A DNA stretch of 64,000 bases from assembly GCA_002374055.1 (NCBI GenBank), contig DFLA01000046.1, positions 1-64,000 on the forward strand, read 5' to 3'. The first letter of the stretch is position 1; every line of letters starts with the position of its first letter. Source of the DNA: Caryophanales bacterium UBA3631 (GTDB lineage Bacteria; Bacillota_I; Bacilli_A; RF39; UBA660). Both the position numbers and the translations under genes were made by a program. The notes under the pieces were generated by a model. It was given only the letters and a program-made list of their open reading frames with translations, searched no databases and was not told the origin of the DNA. Below are positions 59,525-64,000 of this stretch, one piece after another.

Positions 59525-60661
59525 TTATTTTATATATTTATTTATATCTAAATGTTTTATTTTTGTTCTATCAAATTCTATTAGTTCAGGATTTAATGAT
59601 ATTTCCATATTTTGGATTGTTGGTGTTATATATTTTTTTGTATATCTTTTAGATATTAATATTTTTTTATCTATTAGTGGGTATATTTTTTCTTCTAGTA
59701 TTTTTATTAGTTTATCCTTTGAATTATATCTATTATATATAGTGATTAGGTCTTTTATTGTTATATTTCCATTCATTGTAAGCAAGTATTCTAACGTTTG
59801 AAGATCATATTTTGATAGGTATTCATCTGTGTTCTTTTCTATGTTATGAATTATATATTCTTTTTCTAATTCTTGTTCTACTGATTCTAACATGTATTTT
59901 ATGAATAAAGTTATATCTCCATAGTTTCTCCCTTTTATTATATTTGGTTCATAGTTTTTTTGATTAAATGCGATTGCTCGATTGAATATTATGTATGGAT
60001 AATCCTTATTATTTAATAAGTACCACATTGCGACTGTTCTACTTGTTCTTCCATTTACATCAAAGTATGGATGGATATATACAAAGTAAAAGTGCATTAT
60101 CTGTGATTTTACAAATTTATCTATTTCTGTTTCTTCTAATATATCATTGTTTATAAAATCGAATAATTGATTCATATGGTATTCTATTTTATTTTCATTT
60201 ATTCCCATGTATGGTTCTATATCAAGCCTATTTCCTTTTATTATATATACTGGTGCTGTTCTATAGTATTCTCCCATCCTTATTTTATCTCTTGGTTTTA
60301 ATATATTTTCACTTAATAGTTGATATAGTTCTTTTAATGAATCTTTATCTATTTTTTTATGTGTTAGTATATATTGATATCCATGATATAGATTAATTAT
60401 TCTTTGTCTTTCTGTTTGTGATAAGTCATCTTTTCTTTGTGTTATTACCTTGTCTATTATTGATAGGTCATCTTTTATTCCTTCTATTACATTGTTGGAT
60501 TTAATTTCTTGACTTATCATCATTGACCTGGCAAATTTTAGTGTTTTCATATAGTCCAATCCATCTATAAATTCTAATAGTTCTTCTTTATATGGTTTTA
60601 GGTATTCACTATTTATTCTTATATTTGTACCTTGATTTGTTTCTAAATTAAATTTTGTCAT
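59525..60661 (-). CDS. Fic-family protein with N-terminal inhibitory region
   Basis: A Fic/DOC AMPylator-type protein with an N-terminal Fic_N helix (SNNVIEGI at ~55-62 resembles the inhibitory helix motif). The active-site loop at 197-208 is HPYFDVNGRTSR; His197 and both Arg are present, but a Val replaces the first Gly. A C-terminal winged-helix-like region follows (MNGNITIKDLITIYNRYNSKDKLIKIL). TTGGAGGAAACT supports the ATG at 60661 (378 aa). It is unlike the Fic at 42291 in length and motif. Confidence 0.9.
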   Translation of the reverse strand: MTKFNLETNQGTNIRINSEYLKPYKEELLEFIDGLDYMKTLKFARSMMISQEIKSNNVIEGIKDDLSIIDKVITQRKDDLSQTERQRIINLYHGYQYILTHKKIDKDSLKELYQLLSENILKPRDKIRMGEYYRTAPVYIIKGNRLDIEPYMGINENKIEYHMNQLFDFINNDILEETEIDKFVKSQIMHFYFVYIHPYFDVNGRTSRTVAMWYLLNNKDYPYIIFNRAIAFNQKNYEPNIIKGRNYGDITLFIKYMLESVEQELEKEYIIHNIEKNTDEYLSKYDLQTLEYLLTMNGNITIKDLITIYNRYNSKDKLIKILEEKIYPLIDKKILISKRYTKKYITPTIQNMEISLNPELIEFDRTKIKHLDINKYIK

Positions 60662-60699
60662 AGTTTCCTCCAATGTTCGATATTTTAACATATATGTTT

Positions 60700-60850
60700 T
60701 TATTTTACAATTAAAAAAATCCAGATTTTTTCTGAATTTTTTGTTTCATTTATATATTTTATAGCTTCTGTTGTGGCAACTGTTCCAGTTTTTGTTGTGG
60801 TTACTAGTTGTACAAGATTTTTTTCTATTTTCCCATGATATAGATTTATT
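60700..60850 (-). pseudogene. Remnant of a trxB 3' end
   Basis: A minus-strand frame reads KNLVQLVTTTKTGTVATTEAIKYINETK (60822-60739), matching the last part of TrxB (KNLRQLVTATSDGSIAATEAIKYINENK) at about 20 of 28 residues. It lacks any start or redox domain. It carries the terminator of the lipoprotein gene upstream of it. The lipoprotein gene is thus bracketed by the intact trxB and this fragment. Confidence 0.8.
60712..60741 (-). terminator. Terminator of the trxB-lipoprotein unit
   Basis: AAATTCAG/CTGGATTT stem and T7 on the minus strand, within the trxB remnant. Confidence 0.75.
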
Positions 60851-60851
60851 T

Positions 60852-61583
60852 TTAATGTCTGTTTTCTTCTTCTTCTAATTTTTTTGTTATTCTATCTAGT
60901 GTTTCTTTCATCATGTCATCATATGATTTTGCTTGTAATGCTTCATCAGGAATTATTACTTGTGTTTCGTTGTATTTTTCATATTTTATTACTATGTCTG
61001 TTTTTATATTTTCGTACTGTACTGGTATAATTATTTTTGAAATATATGTTCCATCTGTATATATTTTAATTTTTATTGTTTCTTCTTTTGTATCTGTAAA
61101 TTCTCCTATTTTGTCTTCTATTTCATTTTTATTGATTAAAGCTTCATATTTATTTTTATTTTCTATATCTGAATTTTGTTTTGTTATATTTTGATTAGTT
61201 AATAGATTTATAAAGTTATATGTTATTTGTTTATTTCCGTCATCGTCTGTTGTTTTTTTTACCCATTCTGTTATTTTAATATATGTGGTAATTTTGTTTG
61301 TTTCGTCTTCTTTTTCCATATATATTTCTGATTTTTCATTATTTATTCCTGATTCTAATCCTTCTATTTTAAATTTTGTATATTTATCTGATGCTTCTAT
61401 TTTAATTTTTTTTGGATAGTTATTTGTTATCATATTTATTGTTACATTTTCTGCATTTAGGGAATTATTTATTGTTTGTTGTATGTTTTCGTTTTTTAAT
61501 TTGGTATCTATTTTTTCATTATTATTTTTCAAGTTGCATCCTGTTAATATTATTAATGAAAGTATTATTAATATTTTTTTCAT
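60852..61583 (-). CDS. Lipoprotein of unknown function
   Basis: MKKILIILSLIILTGC is a clean lipoprotein signal with Cys at 16. The mature protein (~228 aa) is beta-rich, rich in Lys/Glu/Asn, with the C-terminal PDEALQAKSYDDMMKETLDRITKKLEEE helix. The fold resembles LolA/LppX-like lipid-binding lipoproteins of Bacillota (for example DUF6612-type), but that is a weak resemblance. The ribosome site AAGGAG overlaps the last codons of trxB, so it is coupled. It is followed by a degraded copy of the trxB 3' end. Confidence 0.75.
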   Translation of the reverse strand: MKKILIILSLIILTGCNLKNNNEKIDTKLKNENIQQTINNSLNAENVTINMITNNYPKKIKIEASDKYTKFKIEGLESGINNEKSEIYMEKEDETNKITTYIKITEWVKKTTDDDGNKQITYNFINLLTNQNITKQNSDIENKNKYEALINKNEIEDKIGEFTDTKEETIKIKIYTDGTYISKIIIPVQYENIKTDIVIKYEKYNETQVIIPDEALQAKSYDDMMKETLDRITKKLEEEENRH

Positions 61584-61585
61584 TT

Positions 61586-62482
61586 TTACTCCTTATTTTC
61601 GTTTATATATTTTATAGCTTCTGTCGCAGCAATTGATCCATCGCTTGTTGCGGTTACTAGTTGTCTTAAATTTTTTGTTCTATTGTCTCCTGCTACGAAT
61701 ATGTTTTTTATGTTTGTTTTACAGTCTTCATTTGCAATTACGTATCCTTGTTCATTTATGTTTATTATTTTTTTAAAGTTTTCTGTTTCTGGAACCTGGC
61801 CTATTGCGATAAATAGTCCATCTATATTTAGTGTTTGTGTTTCTTTATTATTTGTTATTTCTATACTTTCAAGTTTATTTTCACCATTTAGTTTTGTTAC
61901 TGTTGTATTTAGTAATATTTTTACGTTTTGTTTTTCTTTTAGTTGATCTAATAATATTTCTTCTGCTTTGAAGGTTTCTCTTCTATGTATTAGGTAGACT
62001 GTTTCAGCTATATCTGACAAGTATATTGCGTCTTCTACTGCGGTGTTTCCTCCACCTTGGACTGCTACTACTTTATTTTTATAGAATGCCCCATCGCATG
62101 TTGCACAGTATGATATTCCTTTTCCTGTTAGTTTTTCTTCGTTTTCTAGTTTCAGTTTTCTATTGTCTGCTCCTGTTGCTAGAATGATTGTTTTTGTTTT
62201 GTATGTTTCTTTTGTTGTTGTTACTTCTGTTTCGTTTATGTCTACTACTTTTTCAAATTTTATTTCTGCACCTAAATCTTTTGCTTGATTATATAGTTTT
62301 GTAGCAAAATCAAATCCACTTATTCCTGGATTTACTGGATAGTTTTCTATTGTTTTTGTATTTATTATTTGTCCACCATATGTGTTTGCTTCTAGTACTA
62401 GTACTTTTTTATTTGCGCGTCTTGCGTATATTGCTGCTGTTAATCCTGCTGGTCCTGCTCCTACTATTATTATATCGTACAC
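61586..62482 (-). CDS. trxB: Thioredoxin-disulfide reductase
   Basis: This flavoenzyme reduces thioredoxin with NADPH. FAD motif IIIVGAGPAGLTAAIYA, redox CATC in YCATCDGAFY, NADPH motif VQGGGNTAVEDAI, and a second FAD motif VFVAGDNRTKNLRQLVTATSDGSIAA. The length (298 aa) is normal. The start is GTG at 62482 with AAAGGTGATAAC; no ATG is near. It is the third gene of a gpx-ohrR-trxB run. Confidence 0.96.
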   Translation of the reverse strand: MYDIIIVGAGPAGLTAAIYARRANKKVLVLEANTYGGQIINTKTIENYPVNPGISGFDFATKLYNQAKDLGAEIKFEKVVDINETEVTTTKETYKTKTIILATGADNRKLKLENEEKLTGKGISYCATCDGAFYKNKVVAVQGGGNTAVEDAIYLSDIAETVYLIHRRETFKAEEILLDQLKEKQNVKILLNTTVTKLNGENKLESIEITNNKETQTLNIDGLFIAIGQVPETENFKKIININEQGYVIANEDCKTNIKNIFVAGDNRTKNLRQLVTATSDGSIAATEAIKYINENKE

Positions 62483-62486
62483 GTTA

Positions 62487-62924
62487 TCACCTTTCTTCTA
62501 TGTTTTCTAGTATTTTATATAGTGTTTTGTATAGTATTATTGTTTCGTCTTTTTCTAGGTTTATACATTTTCCTATTTGTTTTGGTATTTCTAGTGCTTG
62601 TTGTTTTAGGGTTTCTCCCTTTTTTGTTAGTTTAATTACTAAGTTTCTTTCATCTTTTTCTGATTTTGTTCTTTTTATATATTCTTTTTGTTCTAGTTTT
62701 TTTAGTAATGGGGTTAATGTATTTGAGTCTAGCAATAGTGTTTTTCCTAGTTCTTTTACATTTGTTTCTTGATTTTCCCATAAATACATCATTACTATAT
62801 ATTGTGTATATGTAAGGTTTAGTTTATTTAAGTATGGTGTATATTTTCTTATTATTTCTTTTGAACATAGGTATATTGGGAAGCATAGTTGATTTTTTAG
62901 TTTTAATGGTTCATATTGTTCCAT
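62487..62924 (-). CDS. ohrR: OhrR-type MarR family redox repressor
   Basis: The product (MEQYEPLKLKNQLCFPIYLCSKEIIRKY) has the OhrR redox Cys at position 14 and a second Cys at 20. The winged helix (VKELGKTLLLDSNTLTPLLKKLEQKEYIKRTKSEKDERN) is complete. It senses organic peroxides and likely represses this operon, though no operator was identified. It overlaps gpx by one base (TAATG) and trxB is 4 bases downstream. Confidence 0.93.
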   Translation of the reverse strand: MEQYEPLKLKNQLCFPIYLCSKEIIRKYTPYLNKLNLTYTQYIVMMYLWENQETNVKELGKTLLLDSNTLTPLLKKLEQKEYIKRTKSEKDERNLVIKLTKKGETLKQQALEIPKQIGKCINLEKDETIILYKTLYKILENIEER

Positions 62925-63463
62925 TATATTATTTCTTTTAAGTCCTTTTCTATATTTTTGGGGTCAAATGTTGGATCGTATCTTTTAATTACGTTTCCGT
63001 TTTTATCTACTAGGAATTTTGTGAAGTTCCATTTTATGTCTTCTTTATTTTTATATGTTGTACTTATTTTTTCTATTGCTTTCATTGCCATTTTGTTTTT
63101 TATACCTTCTATTATTTCATTTGGCTGTTGTTTTTTTAGGTATGTGTATAATGGGTGTTCATTTTCTCCATTTACTTCTATTTTTGATAATTGGTCGAAT
63201 TGTGTTTGATATTTTGCAGTACAAAACTCGTGTATTTCATCGTCTGTTCCTGGCGCTTGATGTCCAAATTGGTTACATGGGAAGTCTAGTATTTCTAGTC
63301 CTTGATTGTGGTATTCATCGTATAGTTTTTCTAATCCTTTGTATTGTGGTGTAAATCCACATCCTGTTGCTGTATTTACTATTATTAGTGTTTTTCCTTT
63401 ATAGTTTTCTAGTGATAATTCTTTACCTTCTCTATTTGTTATTTTTATGTCATATATACTCAT
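62924..63463 (-). CDS. gpx: Glutathione peroxidase family thiol peroxidase
   Basis: A Cys-type peroxidase with NTATGCGFTPQYKGLEKL (peroxidatic Cys), FPCNQFGHQAPG, and the WNFTKFLVDKNG Trp/Asn. The length (179 aa) is slightly longer than the common 160. Such enzymes in Bacillota use thioredoxin rather than glutathione, which fits the adjacent trxB. AAAGGAGGAATAAT precedes the ATG. Confidence 0.93.
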   Translation of the reverse strand: MSIYDIKITNREGKELSLENYKGKTLIIVNTATGCGFTPQYKGLEKLYDEYHNQGLEILDFPCNQFGHQAPGTDDEIHEFCTAKYQTQFDQLSKIEVNGENEHPLYTYLKKQQPNEIIEGIKNKMAMKAIEKISTTYKNKEDIKWNFTKFLVDKNGNVIKRYDPTFDPKNIEKDLKEII

Positions 63464-63534
63464 ATTATTCCTCCTTTTTTAGTCGCATACGATTTAATTT
63501 TATCATATTGTTTTTAATTTTTCAATATTTTTTT

Positions 63535-63561
63535 TAAAAAAAAACTCGATAATTCGAGTTA
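63535..63561 (-). terminator. map terminator
   Basis: AACTCG/CGAGTT stem and T8; it overlaps the stop codon. Confidence 0.85.
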
Positions 63562-64000
63562 ATCTTCTAGTCTTGGTGTTAGTATTTCATATCCTGTTTC
63601 TGTTACTAATACTGTGTGTTCATAGTGTGCTGCATCGCTTCCATCTTCTGTTTTTATTGTCCAATCATCATCCATTATATATATATATCTTTCTCCAAAT
63701 GTTAGCATTGGTTCTATACAGATTACCATTCCTGGTTTTAGTTTTGCTCCTGTGTTTGGTGTACCATAGTTAGGTACGTCTGGATCTTCGTGCATTTCTT
63801 GTCCTATTCCATGTCCACATAGTTCTCTTACTACTCCTAGGTTATGGTCTTTTGCGTATGTTTCTACTGCGTGTGATATATCACCTATTCTATTTCCTGG
63901 TTTTACCATTTTTATTCCTTCGTATAGTGCTTGTTCTGTATGTTGCATAAGGTATTTTTTATTTTCGTCTATTGTTCCTACTGCGTATGTCCATGCGGCG
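63559..64000 (-). CDS. map: Methionine aminopeptidase, N-terminus cut by window edge
   Basis: It removes the initiator Met. Visible are ELCGHGIGQEMHEDP with the metal His, CIEPMLTF with the metal Glu, and the C-terminal AAHYEHTVLVTETGYEIL with the Glu. The frame continues off the edge through AWTYAVGTIDENKKY. About 145 codons are present, and roughly 100 N-terminal residues are missing. Map of type I is the family. Confidence 0.95.
   Translation of the reverse strand, partial: AAWTYAVGTIDENKKYLMQHTEQALYEGIKMVKPGNRIGDISHAVETYAKDHNLGVVRELCGHGIGQEMHEDPDVPNYGTPNTGAKLKPGMVICIEPMLTFGERYIYIMDDDWTIKTEDGSDAAHYEHTVLVTETGYEILTPRLED

Noticed and set aside
1..64000. tRNA, rRNA or CRISPR arrays
   Set aside because: No cloverleaf, rRNA motif or regularly spaced direct repeats of CRISPR type were seen by eye. 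Small structured RNAs could still be missed.
1..64000. Mollicutes genetic code (TGA as Trp)
   Set aside because: Trp codons are TGG and TGA ends genes in coupled pairs such as recU-ponA and the IreB-like gene-ruvX.

Overview
The window is a very AT-rich (roughly one quarter G+C by eye) bacterial chromosome segment from a spore-forming member of the Bacillota, most like an uncultured gut lineage of class Bacilli. The evidence is PolC together with PolA, GPR, SpoIIP, SpoIVA and SpoVIF, and gene orders shared with Bacillus (gpr/rpsT, ylbM-ylbN-rpmF, recU-ponA, dnaD-nth, der...spoIVA-hup, yrzL-yrrK-yrzB-yrrL-yrrM-yrrN-yrrO-greA). TGA is used as a stop (recU, the IreB-like gene), so the code is standard despite the Mollicutes-like composition. 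Most genes lie on the minus strand; nearly all have an AGGTGAT- or GGAGG-type ribosome binding site, and many intrinsic terminators overlap the stop codon.

Layout. 1-3.3 kb: oligoendopeptidase F (cut by the edge), a VanY-like peptidase and an S41/transglutaminase-like protein. 3.3-6.8 kb: an ABC exporter and a lipoprotein flanked by three copies of a small convergent two-RNA module. 6.8-13.4 kb: RNase Y, an HD protein, spoIIP, gpr, rpsT and a transglutaminase-like protein. 13.4-21 kb: an orphan histidine kinase with a Spo0A-box-like site, a Cys-less EIIB-like protein, a SEDS protein, two DUF1016 nuclease paralogues separated by a repeated 46-bp block, and a very large prepilin-like protein. 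21-30.7 kb: rpmF-yceD, tmcAL, a degenerate phosphoesterase, recU-ponA, CIRCE-controlled htpG, nth and dnaD. 30.7-39 kb: cca, a second VanY, a membrane/SGNH fusion, HU, an intact phosphoesterase, spoIVA, an unknown gene, spoVIF and der. 39-43.6 kb: a KilA-N gene with an attenuator-like leader, CIRCE-controlled clpB, a Fic protein lacking its catalytic His, and greA. 43.6-48.7 kb: the tRNA mo5U34/mltG/ruvX operon, interrupted by a fourth two-RNA module. 48.7-64 kb: dgt, polA, small unknown genes, an MBL hydrolase, polC, a Fic protein, a lipoprotein bracketed by a duplicated trxB 3' end, the gpx-ohrR-trxB redox operon and map (cut by the edge).

The best candidate for an undescribed system is the four-copy module at about 3346-3673, 6087-6430, 6457-6779 and 45708-46076. 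Each copy encodes a 29-35 aa hydrophobic peptide on the minus strand and a convergent plus-strand RNA. Both have near-consensus promoters with 17-nt spacers, and both end in one shared bidirectional terminator that abuts or overlaps the peptide stop codon. A short address sequence recurs in the antisense hairpin, the terminator arms and the peptide-mRNA leader, and it changes in concert between modules. This matches the architecture of Fst/par-type type I toxin-antitoxin loci, but the peptides do not look like Fst. Toxicity and pairing are inferred, not shown.
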